DNA from: Blasia pusilla
Lineage: Eukaryota; Marchantiophyta; Marchantiopsida; Blasiales
Length of the DNA: 64,000 nucleotides
Assembly (NCBI GenBank): GCA_050084515.1
Contig: CM114274.1
Coordinates: 29,202,001-29,266,000 of the forward strand
Direction of reading: 5' to 3'
Part shown: positions 26,173 to 36,760 of the stretch, piece after piece
Position numbering within the stretch: the stretch's first letter is position 1
How the letters are laid out: each line of letters begins with the position of its first letter
The notes under the pieces: model-generated
Databases searched by the model: none
Seen by the model: the letters and a program-made list of their open reading frames with translations, nothing else
What the model was told of the DNA's origin: nothing
Translations under genes and position numbers: made by a program

Positions 26173-26666
26173 TGTCATATCTTATTTCGACGTAGGTAGA
26201 GTTCTATCGCGTTGACAACATAGTGAGTCAACGAGCTGTTTGGATGTAACTTTATCTCGAGATATCGGATGAGATTGACGACAAGTTTGTTGAGCTGGGA
26301 ACATTTTTTATGGCGATTTCCCTATTTTGGTTTTAGTCCGTCAGGTGACCCGTTGATCGAGTCAACGGTCATCCGTAATCTTTGCAGGTAGGTTACCGTT
26401 GGGAGGACTATTTTGGGGGGAAGAGCCTTTTGGGGGAAGAGGCTCTTCCCCCAAAGATATAAGACTGAGAGAGATGGCTTTCTCAAGCCATCTTTCTCAT
26501 GCTAAGCCTTAGGAGCGTCTCTCTTGCATAGACGTGTGTGGATGTGTGGGAGTTAGGGTGCTAGCATCCGGATTCCCTCATAGTAGAGGGTGGATGTGGT
26601 TCAATATACCGATGTAGATTCATGAGTGGAGTTTTAGGCCGGGTGAGCCATTTTTACTACTCTTGA
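26173..26666 (+). repeat. Element 1 A1 repeat (left split repeat)
   Basis: Matches A2 (30936-31443) from TGTCATATCTTATTTCGACG to TTTTTACTACTCTTGATTTT. Unlike the right-hand and solo copies it is not followed by B: the next bases, ACATAAGAAAGATAC, are leader. No TGG-type tRNA primer site is obvious there. Confidence 0.9.
26415..26464 (+). promoter_or_regulatory. Stem-loop plus TATA-like box in A1
   Basis: Arms GGGGGGAAGAGCC and GGCTCTTCCCCC flank a short loop, followed after five bases by GATATAAG. The stem (GAGCC-TTTT-GGCTC) and TATAAG are kept in A2 (31181-31215) and in the solo copy (49201-49235). This places the likely promoter inside A. A second hairpin (AGATGGCTT-TCTC-AAGCCATCT) lies just downstream. 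Confidence 0.5.
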
Positions 26667-26669
26667 TTT

Positions 26670-28150
26670 TACATAAGAAAGATACAAGGGGGCAGGGAAT
26701 TCGTTGGTTACAGGTAGGTAAGCGAGTTGCCTCGATGGGGAGCCCTCGGAGACGCATGTGTGGCATTTTCTTGTCGCTTTTTTGGGTTTGGGAGATAAAG
26801 GGAGAGGTGTGGGCCTAAGGGATGCGGGCTGGAAGAAGGAAGGGTTGGGGAAAGGCGCATAGTTATACGCGCCAAGTGTATGCACACAGGGAGGCATAGG
26901 GGGGGTGTGCCAAGGGCACAACCGCGTCATGCCAAGAGTTGTGAACATGAGAGGGCCACATAGAGAGCCTACGCACCTAAAGGGAACAGGACGGGCTGAC
27001 ATAGGGCCACGTGGCCAAATTTAAGAGGATGGGGGGGCTAAGGAAGCCGCCACAAGAGAAATTTGGAGAAAGAGACCAGGCACGTCTGTACATGGTGAAA
27101 CAATGGGAGAAGAGGCAGTGGTTGAGTTGCTATTGCATAGGATTGCGTGTGGCCTAAGTACGCGGGGGAGGCTTGAAGCCGATTAGATAGGGCGTTGTGT
27201 TGAGGGGGAAGAAAAGTAGTGTAGCGGCCACATAAGATCTCCAAGGAGGTACGAGATTTTGTACATAGCCATAATGGCTCAAGGAAGCCACATAGGGTGG
27301 CGAGCGAGGAGTTGGAAGTAGAGGTGCAGAAAGTCATGCTAAGAGGGAAGTGAATTCCAAAGGCGACAGAGTTGGGGGTTTCAAGGAACGTGGTTGAATC
27401 TAATGGAGTAAATTTGGTTACGCAGTAGGTCCAAGCGGACGTGGTAAGCTGGCATGATACTAGATGGACGTGGTAACCATGGTTTGTATGTGGTAGACAA
27501 CTACGCAGTCAATAACTACATGGTTATGGTTGGATGTGGTTCGAGGGGCTACGTGGTTGATGATAGTTACATGGTTGAGGTGATATGAGTGTTCCGCGCC
27601 GTTGAGTTAGGATGGAGTGGTAGTATGCTGAGACCGACGTGTGGTCTGTGTTTGTTGACAGGAGGATCGACTTGTTGTGCGAGGAGATGGTCGTGTTGCG
27701 GAGGTTGTCGTACCACATGGAGGAGTGAGTGTTGACGGTGCACTAGGTTGGTGGGCGTGATCATGTTCCCCATTCAAGTCCCTTTTCTTCGCACTTGTCT
27801 CGTGTCATTGAGGGTGCTTGGTATCGGGTAGTAGCTGATGCTAGGTGAGTGCAGTGATGGTGACAAGTGTAGACTCTTTTCATGTGTAGCATGTTGGTGG
27901 ATATACGGCGGTTTCCGAATAGGGGTTGTGTGTATGGCCCAAAAGTGTCAATAGTTTAGGTGAGTTAGTTGGGAGGCTCATGGGAGCCCGAGTGTTGCGT
28001 GTGCGTGAGGCCAGGTGTGTCATCACGGGATTATCATTAGCGTAGGTGAGCTAGTGAGGAGTGTGGGAGACTCTTGGTGAGTTTGAATGTTTGAGCGTGT
28101 AAGACAAGGTTGTCATCACGGCATTCTTCCTGGGTTCAGAAGAATGGGGT
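26670..28150 (+). other. Element 1 leader, no recognised gene
   Basis: Between A1 and gag. Open frames on the minus strand reflect composition; no domain was recognised. Runs of TACGTGGTTG/TACATGGTTG at ~27450-27580 give local repetition. Confidence 0.5.
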
Positions 28151-28153
28151 AGT

Positions 28154-29440
28154 ATGAGCAGTGATAGTGGAATGACATGTAGCGGTATGAGGTATCGAGG
28201 GGTTTCTAGTGAGGAACCATCCCGACTCCCATCCGTGGCTGGATCATCATCACTAGACAGTGGGTCTGGTGACGAGATCGCGGACGGGGACAGCGATACG
28301 TGCAAAGTGATGGACGACACAGGCCATCAGGACATGCGTCATTTCTCGGGTGCGGTAGGCACCATAGATTTTGATGACTTCATCCAGGATTTTGACACGT
28401 GGTGCGACTTCTAGGAGATACGAACTCCTACGCGGTTCAACCCTCTTATGGCATGGAAGGGATTGTTCCAACACTTGGAGGGTCTGTCGATGGATGATTA
28501 CATGGAGTTTTGATCTTAATACTCAGTAGAGATGCATGCTTGGAGGGTATATTGGGCTTCAAGATACATGTCTACTAGTGGCCACGAGGCGTATGATAGG
28601 ATAGTGAGGGCACAGAGGCCTACACCATCAACCCGGGGACTAGATGGAGAGGATGGCAGTGAGAGTGGTGAGGTGGCAGAGACCTCTCACGGTAGAGGAC
28701 CAGTGATTATCAGTCCTAAAGTGGACTTCTTCCGACAGTTGGGGAGGAGCTACCAGAGCGTGTGGACCGAAAAGCTAAAGAGTCTACAAGATTTTTAGCG
28801 GAGATCGGATGAGAGTGTGAGGGAGACGTTCACGTGCATACGACGGTTGGTTATTGCCACATATGGGGTGATTGAGGAGCAGTGAGTGCACTATTGGTAC
28901 AGGGTGCTAGATGAGGAGCTCTAGAGGAGAGTTTGGGATGCGATATTGCTTCACACGGCGAAGCCCACATTGAAGGTGGTCTTCGAGTTGTATGAGTGGA
29001 TAGAACTCAACATGAGTGAGGAGCATGTGGTGACCACGGAATTTTCATGGGATACGACGGGTACCTATGCATCAGTACCTGTGCACTAATGCACATGTAC
29101 CCCAACATGCATTAGTGCCACGGAAGCAGGCGAGTGGGCCCAGAGAGGAGGGCGGGTGTCATGAGCCGATGAGGCAACGACCCTTACCGACGTATGTTTC
29201 CCAACAAGGCCTAGGGTTGGCTTGTTGGACGTGTGGTGGGTCACATAGGTAGAGAGACTGCCCACAACATGTGAGAAGACCACGGGCACCGCCGATTGCT
29301 CAAGAGCCACAGAGGATGGCCCTACCACAATTGCAATGTGATCATTGTCATCGATATGGTCACACTAGGGATAGGTGTTATGATCTTCGCCAAGAGGTAT
29401 GTCTAGAGGACTTGGGGGCGAGAGAGTTGGTGAAGATCGA
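28154..29440 (+). pseudogene. Element 1 gag, broken
   Basis: Plus-strand blocks: RHFSGAVGTIDFDDFIQDFD, then after a stop MAWKGLFQHLEGLSMDDY, then SYQSVWTEKLKSLQDF. They align in order with the gag of 57834-59394. Two zinc knuckles follow: CWTCGGSHR-stop-RDCP (~29228) and CDHCHRYGHTRDRC (~29338). In these elements gag would form the RNA-packaging particle. At least five stops; non-functional. Confidence 0.8.
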
Positions 29441-29588
29441 GTAGGGGATGATCGTGCATTGCTGCCATGACAATGATGCAGTTGCAGGCAGGCGCGGAGC
29501 TGAGAGTAGCTAGTGTGGCGCCAGCCTCCACATCTTACCACGATGTTGGTGAGGATTCTGCAAGGATGGGATTTATGTGTAGTGCGGC

Positions 29589-30403
29589 TCAGGTTGAGGC
29601 TGCTGCGATGGTGACTTGAGGTGCTACGAGAGTAACTGAGCCATTGAGAGGTGGGGTTGAGATTGACCCATAAGAGGGAACCGATGGGCGGGAGGCCAAG
29701 GTTCCAGAGTCATTCACATTGTCTGAGGCACTACAAACACCATCGATGGTGCCTTGACGAGTGGTAGTGTCCACTGCTAGGACAGGTGCATCGACGTCAT
29801 GAGGAGTTGGAGAGACGACTCCTATGCCGACTCGGGTGGAGCTAGTGTTGACCACATTGTTGGAGGTGGCCACTAGGGTGAGCCACACTCCGTTGTTTTC
29901 GGCGATGGAGTTGGACACCTCTACTGGCCACCACGTTGTGTGAGCATGGAGAGGTGACTACCTCTCATTTAGAGGTAGTTGAGGAGGTGGTGGACTTGCC
30001 CTTGGAGCAGGAGTTCAGGACATCCTCCACTAAGTCAAAACATGTGATGGCAAAGTTGGTAGACATGCCAGCTCGACTGGCCATTGAGCGAGCCATGATC
30101 ACACGAGGTGTGGTGTTGTTGGATAACCCAGCATGAGTGTTTTGCTTGGTTAGTCCCACAGGTACGGTGTACCATCCGCAATGCGTCCTACTTGATTTGG
30201 GAGCGCAACCCTTGATGTTAGGGAAGAGGGCGTGTTTGGCATTGGGATTATGGAAAGGCGACATCGAGCGTTGTCCCTTTCAGATACAGACCTCTATTGG
30301 GGGCGTATCACCCACGCAGTTCATGACTCGACAAGAGTTGATGGTTAGACTCCATCCAGAGCATGAGTCGGATAGTGGGATGGTGCGACTTGGGCAATTA
30401 TGA
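29589..30403 (+). pseudogene. Element 1 linker and aspartic protease, broken
   Basis: The protease block reads VLLDLGAQPLMLGKRACLAL; element 2 has LLDSGAQPLMLGK at the same place, so the catalytic DSG has become DLG here. FQIQTSIGGVSPTQFMTRQE follows and also matches element 2. The preceding linker contains stops. The protease would mature the polyprotein. Confidence 0.75.
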
Positions 30404-30582
30404 CACCGCCAAAGTCGTATGATGTGTTGGTAGGGAGTACGGTGTTGTATCCTCTAGGTTTCATTCTGGATTTTTGGGAGGAGACACTTTCTTATCGGCT
30501 AGGATGGCGATCAGGTTATGGACATGTGAGCCATCTACCGGTTTTGTTTGCACGGAGTAGTGTAGTGCAGATGAGCTTGTGA
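30400..30582 (+). pseudogene. Element 1 pre-methyltransferase domain
   Basis: KSYDVLVGSTVLYPLGFILD and ETLSYRLGWRSGYGHVSHLP align with ESYDVLVGGAVLYPMGF and TASYRPGWQYRDGRMSQVP in element 2 (41091-41220). The domain is unknown to me. It sits between protease and methyltransferase in both elements. Confidence 0.7.
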
Positions 30583-30624
30583 GCCAGGCATGGAGTTGTG
30601 TCTATGTTTGGAAAAGGGTACGAG

Positions 30625-30700
30625 AGTGTCAGATCTCTTCGGAGGGATCAACACTACGGGTTGTTGCAGTGTGGCAATGTTGCGGGGATGACGTCACCGA
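30625..30700 (+). pseudogene. Element 1 stub of the DNMT3-like methyltransferase (motif I only)
   Basis: From 30627 the plus strand reads VSDLFGGINT, matching motif I of element 2 (VLDLFGGIST) at the nucleotide level (GATCTCTTCGGAGGGATCA). About 100 bp later the sequence reaches the pre-PPT segment, so the rest of the methyltransferase, RT, RNase H and integrase are missing. It shows the methyltransferase belonged to this subfamily too. Confidence 0.7.
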
Positions 30701-30780
30701 TGGTGCTAGATGTGTGTAGGATAGGATATCTTGTCGGGTATATATGTGTTTGCTATCATGAGTTAGGGGGATCCAACTGC

Positions 30781-30795
30781 CAGCTAGGGGGGCAG
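30781..30795 (+). other. Element 1 polypurine tract
   Basis: CAGCTAGGGGGGCAG directly precedes B1. The same core (CAGNTAGGGGGGC) precedes B1 in element 2 and element 3. It would prime plus-strand DNA synthesis at the first base of B. Confidence 0.75.
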
Positions 30796-30933
30796 TTTTG
30801 GGCTCCCAGTGTATATGCGTGAGTTTGTTTGGTTATGTGTGGATCAACCCGTATGTTGGGGAAGATTGGTGTTGTATGGTCTGTATATATGACCAGCGAT
30901 GTGGGTTGTGTAGCGATGTGTATGCGCATGACA
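30796..30933 (+). repeat. Element 1 B1 repeat
   Basis: CCCAGTGTATATGCGTGAGT, TTGGTTATGTGTGGAT and GTGTAGCGATGTGTATG are shared in order with B2 (31444-31587). Ends GCATGACA, followed by two bases (AC) and then A2. Confidence 0.85.
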
Positions 30934-30935
30934 AC

Positions 30936-31443
30936 TGTCACATCTTATTTCGACGTAGGTAGAGTTCTATTGCGTCGACGACATAGTGAATCACCGTGCT
31001 GTTTGGATGTAACTTTGTCGCGAGATGTCGGATGAGATTGGCGACAAGTTTTTTGTGTTGGGGAAGTCGTTTATGGTGATTTTCCTATTTTGGTTTTAGT
31101 TTGTCAAGTGACCCATTGACCGTGTCAACGATCATCCGGTAACTTGTGCACACAAGTTACCGTTGGGAGGGCTATTTTTGGAGGTAGAGCCTTTTGGCTC
31201 TTCCCACAAAGATATAAGAGTGAGAGAGATGTAAGTTGTGAGTGAGAGAGATGGCTTTCTCAAGCCATCTTTCTCATGTTGAGCCTTATGAGCCCCTCTC
31301 TTGCATATACGTGTGTGGATGTATAGGAGTTAGGGAGCTAGCATCCGGATTCCCTCATAGTAGAGGGTGTATGTGGTTCGATATGCCGATATAGATTCAT
31401 AAGTGGAGTTTTAGGCCGGGTCAGTCATTTTTACTACTCTTGA
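30936..31443 (+). repeat. Element 1 A2 repeat
   Basis: Collinear with A1 from TGTCACATCTTATTTCGACG to CTACTCTTGA; continues directly into B2. Confidence 0.9.
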
Positions 31444-31587
31444 TTTTTGTTGTGGGGTCCCAGTGTATATGCGTGAGTTTATTTGGTTATGTGTGGATCT
31501 ACCCGTATGTTGGGGAAGATCGGTGTTTTGTGGTGTGTAGATGTGACCAACGATATGAGTTGTGTAGCGATGTGTATGTGCACGACA
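31444..31587 (+). repeat. Element 1 B2 repeat (right end of the element)
   Basis: Matches B1; ends GTGCACGACA at the 4-bp target repeat. TGTC at the start of A and GACA at the end of B form the element's short inverted termini. Confidence 0.85.
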
Positions 31588-31591
31588 TGTA

Positions 31592-32560
31592 TGTAATCTT
31601 TCTATACCAAGCTCTTGGAGCTTGTTTGAGCCCGTATAAAGCTTTCTTCAACTTGCATACTCGGAATGAAACTCGGGATCCTCGTATCTAGGTGGTTGAG
31701 TCATTTATATACCTCCTCATATAGATCTCTATTCAAGAAGGCATTCTTGATGTCCATGTGATGTAATCTCTACTTCTTACTAACTGCAACTCCAACCACT
31801 ATTCTCGTTGTTGCCATCTTTGCAATAGGGCTAAATGTTTCATCATAATCGATGCCATATTATTGTGCATAGCCCTTAGTCATCAATCTGGCTTTGTATA
31901 TGTTAACTATACCATCTTGATTGCGCTTGATTTTGTAAAATCATTTGCAACCAAAAGCTTCCTCACCTAAAGATATATCAACCAACTCCTAGGTCCATCG
32001 ATGTCTTAATGCATCAAGCTCCTCCTCCATAGCTTCAATCCATTCGACCTTACTTGTAGCTTCTTCAAAACAACTTGGCTCATGTTCTTGAAGGTTAGTC
32101 ATCATATATGCATGATGTATCGCAAGGAATCCTTCATTTATGAATATATGAACAGAATGTGTGACTCTACTTGATCTACGAAGTTATTGTTCAAAGGTGG
32201 ATGCCTATGACACCTGACTCGAGCTGTGACTAGTATCAACAGACTGATTATGTACTCTTCCGTCCATGGACTTGCATATTTAACTGATGAATCTAGAACC
32301 TCTCCTAATCGTGCACTAATACTTGGGAAATTCGTAGACAATGTGTTTATTGGTTGATAGTCATATTCTTCCCCTCAATAGAAGAGTTTGGTGGAACAGG
32401 TTCAGATGGAGCATATCATGACTTTAGTTCATCAAAGACAACATCGTGACTAATAATAAGTTGCCTAGAGGATGGAATGTAGCTCTTATATCCCTTAGTT
32501 CCATTACCATAGCCAATGAAGATACATCTTTAAGACTTGGGTTCTAATTTCTAACGTCTT
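31592..32560 (-). pseudogene. Copia reverse transcriptase, N-terminal half
   Basis: Minus-strand frames contain FGCKWFYKIKRNQDG, KARLMTKGYAQ, DYDETFSPIAK, HHMDIKNAFLN and KALYGLKQAPRAWYRK, the ordered Ty1/copia RT blocks. Stops and one frame change near LYEEVY. It is continuous with 25720-26172 once the insertion is disregarded. Confidence 0.85.
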
Positions 32561-33610
32561 TCAGAAGGAACATGAGCCAAATAATTTCAAGGAAAAATCA
32601 AGTTTACTTCCTATGAAAACTTCAAATGGAGACTTATCATGAACTCTTTTTGTTGGAGTTCGATTGATTAAGAAGACTGCACACGCTAGAGCTAATGCCC
32701 AGTACACCTTAGGCATGTTCTTCTCATTTAGCATAGCTCGTGTTGCCTCAACAATATGTTGATTCTTCCTCTCAACCACTCCATTTTTTGTGGAGCGTAA
32801 CGGCAAGTTACTTGACGTTGGATGTCATTCTAACATAAGTAGTCATCAAACTTTGTTGAAAGATACTCTCCTCCTCCATCATAAAGCAATTTGAGAATGT
32901 ATTCTCCAATCAACTTCTCTACTAGAACTCTGAATGTTTGGAACACTAAGAATATATATTTAGAGAAATCCTCAATAAATGAAACAAAGTACTGACAACC
33001 ACTAAGGCTATGTTGTGATGTTGTCCACACATCATTGTGAATCAACTCCAATATCTTTGATGCTCTTCTACCTTGCTTTGGAAATGGAAATCTTGCTTGT
33101 TTTCCAAATTAGCAAGCATGACATACCTCTAAGGTAGCAAGACTCCATAATTTAGAAGTCCTATTACTAGATTAGATTATGAAAGACTTTGTAATCTTTA
33201 AAGATTCATATGTCCAATTCTCTTATGCCACATATTTAAATCTGTGACTTGTTGGCCACTTTGACCATATATTGTTGTTTGAATCTTGGGCATAGAAACA
33301 TCTAATTTGAACATACTGCCAGATCTAGTTCCTTTGGTTATCGTTGTCTGGTTATCCATTGTTTCAATGAAACAACCATTTGTGTTAAACTTCAGTTGAT
33401 AACCATGTTCTACTATTTGTTCTACAAAGATCAAGTATCTTGCAATGGTAGGAACATGGAGAATATTTCCAAGAGCACAAAGATCATATGATGCTATCGG
33501 AACTTTATCGGTATGCGTCATATGATGTTGAGTGTCATCTCCTGTGAGCACTATTGCAGAATCTTTCATCGACTCTATACTACTTAACCATTTAGCTTGT
33601 GAGATCATGT
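32561..33610 (-). pseudogene. Copia integrase with GAG-pre-integrase domain
   Basis: Minus strand: the GAG-pre-integrase end DLNMWHKRIGHMNL, then the core (MELIHNDVW, YFVSFIEDFSKYIFL, YDGGGEYLSTKFDDYL) and NGVVERKNQHIVEATRAML, with D, D and E in the usual order. The frame breaks between blocks. The DNA-strand-transfer role is family knowledge; this copy is inactive. Confidence 0.85.
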
Positions 33611-33619
33611 GATTTTATG

Positions 33620-34625
33620 GACCAGAGTCGATGTACCAATCTGCTGTCAAGTCTTTCTTGACCATTGCTCCCATATGATGAGTCATGTCTAAGAGGTGCT
33701 CATTTTGTAAATGTTGTTGTTCTTGATACTACCCTTGGTGTTGTTGCTCCACATAGTTTGATTGTTGTGAGGCCCTAGTTCTCACATGTGCCTTCTTCTT
33801 GAAGTAAAACTTTTCATAGTGACCCTTAATCCCATAATAATTGCAAGATCCAAGGGCTCTTGCTGTTGACCTCGATTCCAACGGTTTCCACCATCATCAC
33901 CTTATGATTGTGTCTCGTACTGGTTCGTAGTTGATTTAGTGACGTTATAGTGAGTGTCTCTTCCTCCATATGCTTGATATCCACCACGACCATGAAAACT
34001 TCTACCATGACCCCTACCTCTATTTGATCCAATTACCTGCAAATAATGCACTCTCTTGCAGACTAGATGAGCTACCGCTGCCTACTATGCGCATCTCTTC
34101 ACTGATTAACAGTGGGACTAACTCTTGAAAGTTTTGATACTTCTCTCTCATAGAGATAGAGATCTCAAAGGAATTTTAATCCTTTGGAAGGCCTTGAAGA
34201 TCATCTTCTACTGTCACTCCAATGCTATTCAACTTATCAACAATATGTTTGATATTCAAAACGTAGTTATTGATGCTCTGCAATCCTTCCCTCACTTCGT
34301 TCAATTGAAGTTTTTTGGCCTTTGTGGATATCAAGAGAAAATTTTCCAATGCATCCTAGGCCTCCTTCGGAATATCAACATCTTGAATATGACCTATCAT
34401 TGGCGAATTGATCATTATTGAAATGTAGTGAATTACTTGCTTTGCGCGTTTGTTCCAAGCGTTGACATTCAAGTCTGTTAAGTTACCTTCTGACTTGGCC
34501 TCATCACCTGTAACAAGATTCCATAGTTCTTGACCCATGAGAAATTATTTCATGCAAAACTTTCAGACATTGTAATTCTGCTCATCTAGCTTCTTGCCTT
34601 TGATTGTTGTTGAGGAATACTCCAT
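33620..34625 (-). pseudogene. Copia gag and protease remnant
   Basis: Minus strand from ATG at 34625: MEYSSTTIKGKKLDEQNYNV, then stops, then GQELWNLVTGDEA and NAWNKRAKQVIHYI, typical copia gag. A zinc knuckle follows (CNYYGIKGHYEK, second Cys changed to Tyr). The protease block ADWYIDSGP has the DSG active site. Numerous stops. Confidence 0.75.
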
Positions 34626-35130
34626 GACGAACGATTTTACTCACGAAAATATAATTTCAGGCTTTCCACTACTCCAATTGAAGCATAGACCACTTCCAAA
34701 TAAAAATAGACCTAAAATTTTCCAAAATTGATCAATCGTATGAAAAAAAAGTGGAAATTGGTCTGTAGAGAGCAAACTGCACAACTTTTCTTCACTAATT
34801 GCACTTTCCTCCACTAAAATTGCTACTACGGGAGCTTAGAATGATAGAATTGAGCGATTTTGGATGCATTGGAAAGATTTTCACGAGATCTAAAAGTCTA
34901 ATAGGATGGGTTTTGGAGTCTTTCTAACTATTGTGGACCCAGATGGCTAATCGATCGCGAAAGCCCTAAAAGATGCCTCCAAAGTTTTATCACCGTCACA
35001 ACTCCACTTGAAATTTGCACTCACTGAGCATTGAACCAAATTTCCTTCTCCCAAATTGAAAATTTTCCTTCTCTTGCCTCTCTTCTCTCCTCCAACACCA
35101 AGAAATTCATATAGATGTTCTCCAATCAAT

Positions 35131-35139
35131 TTGATACCA
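35131..35139 (-). other. Copia primer binding site
   Basis: On the minus strand TGGTATCAA lies immediately after the 5' LTR end (TTCTACA). TGGTATCA complements the 3' end of initiator tRNA-Met, the usual plant copia primer. Confidence 0.85.
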
Positions 35140-35441
35140 TGTAGAAAAACTCCTAAAGAAGCATAATTGGTGGGAAACGGCTCTCACACTCACACACCAC
35201 CATGGAGAACGAAATTTTGTAATGAGATAATGAGTGGAGGCTGGTCCCCTTCTCAATTATATAGGGTATGTACAAGCAATCCTAACCTTAATCTTAACCA
35301 TAGCCTTGAGTTAAACTAACTATGAATAACTAACCCTAGTTAAGATAATCGCGCTTAATTGACTAACCAAGATTAAGCTTCCTCATTTCGTGTGAGTAGC
35401 ACTTTGGATGACTGATGAGCTTGACCGTAACTTAGTCTTCA
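35140..35441 (-). repeat. Copia 5' LTR
   Basis: About 302 bp, TGTAG...CTTCA on the plus strand. It differs from the left LTR by scattered substitutions and a small insertion (CTTAATCTTAACCATAG), indicating an old insertion. Confidence 0.9.
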
Positions 35442-35446
35442 ATAAT

Positions 35447-36760
35447 AACCCCTATCCTTTAGGACAACGATCAAGGCTTGAGTCTCAATTTTACGAGTGA
35501 TGTATTACGTACGAAACTCCAACGGGCTTTTATCTTAGTGTGAACCCAAGAGAGTTCTAATGTTGATTGTTGGTGCGTGTTTGGTTATAAGGGTCGTGAT
35601 AACCTGGAAAATATAGAACTAAACCCCCACTTTCAAATTTGGTAGAGACATGTCCCAAAGAAGAGGGCATATTTGGCACGTTGAACGTGTGCCCAAAGGA
35701 GAGGGCATGTTTGACACCACGTGTCAAACAAAAAGATGTCACCATTGGATACGTAATCTTCCCATAATAGTATAAATTATTTTGTTAGCTACAATATGTT
35801 TCCCTTGTATTATGAACCTTGTAAGAAATTGCATCCAATCATTTCATGCATGTTTGCATTGTTTGGGTAGGGTATGGAAAAGTAACGCTATAAAATATTG
35901 TGGCCCGACGAGAACTCTTGCAAATAGATTCAAAACTTACTTGATTATTTTTTGTACTAGAATGCATGAATCAACTTTGTACCATTTACATTTTTTTTTA
36001 CCCTATTAACCCAATTGAATGCTTCAACATGAAATCATGCCCACGAGGGCCTTCTTCGATGCTCTAGATAATTTTATAGGAGTTGGTGGAACAAATACAA
36101 CGAGAAATATCAAAAAATATTCTCTAAGAAGAAGATAATAAACTATGGGGACCATTCTATGAAGCGTCGTAGTAACTCCATGCATGGTTGAAAAATTGGC
36201 AGTTCTATGGTAAAAAAATTACAACTTTCATGTGCTTTGAAGGTGCAATAATAGTGCTTTTTTTTAAGCCTACTACTTTGGGATGTGAATTTCCTTGCAT
36301 GCCCTTACCTTCGCTAGGATTCAATGGTCATAGTATGAGGTCCATTAAAAACCTACATGGATCACACATCTATATACTAATAGGAGGATTGAGTTTTTGG
36401 ATGTTTCACTTGACTCACTTAGGCACATGTCCTAAAAGTGTCCAAAAGCCATTCGTTGAGATCAGGGTCCAAGATTTTTTTTCGTGAGAACCGGTATATT
36501 TCTGGTCTATACAAAAGAGAATAGTATATTTTAGAATTTTCCTGATTATGGCCGGCTATTTTAACACAAATACAAAGTAGAGTTTATGTATTCTGTCGAT
36601 GTTTGGCCACTAATTGAAAATCTGAATCTGTAATTTAAAATTTTTCATGGCTACCTCAATACGTATCCCCATTTCCCCCTGACCACTGGTTGAGATTAGT
36701 GATCGGTTTTGCTGTAAAAAGGTTTTGGTCTAGGTTATTTAAAAGGGAGTTACTAAAGAG
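35447..36760. other. AT-rich spacer
   Basis: No gene recognised. Near 36370 a Helitron-like head (TCTATATACTAATAGGAGG) occurs, and near 36755-36790 a degenerate hairpin (GATCGTGCAATGCGCGGTTC) like that at 56966. They may be ends of one Helitron-related unit. Confidence 0.4.

Larger units (their letters stand above)
26173..31587 (+). mobile_element. Ty3/gypsy-like element 1 with split direct repeats (A1-coding-B1-A2-B2), internally deleted
   Basis: Inserted in the copia RT. The left end TGTCATATC abuts CGTA (26169-26172); the right end GCACGACA abuts TGTA (31588-31591), a 4-bp duplication with one C-to-T change. The copia RT reads in frame across the site, so both ends are exact. Order: A1 26173-26666, leader, gag, protease, a stub of the methyltransferase, then directly the polypurine tract, B1 30796-30933, two bases, A2 30936-31443, B2 31444-31587. 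RT, RNase H and integrase are deleted. The coding blocks carry many stops. Confidence 0.85.
24824..35441 (-). mobile_element. Decayed Ty1/copia retrotransposon, interrupted by a gypsy-like insertion
   Basis: Plus-strand termini are TATAG...CTTCA (left, first G mutated to A) and TGTAG...CTTCA (right), flanked by a perfect 5-bp duplication ATAAT at 24819-24823 and 35442-35446. The element reads on the minus strand: 5' LTR, PBS, gag, protease, integrase, RT, RNase H, 3' LTR, which is the copia order (integrase before RT). Without the 26173-31591 insertion (which includes the right-hand target repeat) it is about 5.2 kb. Every coding block contains stops or frameshifts, so it cannot move by itself. 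Confidence 0.9.

Noticed and set aside
26634-27773. Minus-strand open frames in the element 1 leader
   Set aside because: Pro/Thr-rich composition artefacts of the opposite strand; no domain.
26173-31587. Element 1 as an ordinary LTR element that lost B from its left LTR
   Set aside because: The right end also has an extra B1 directly after the PPT, and elements 2 and 3 show the same B1-A2-B2 end; a single deletion does not explain all of them.
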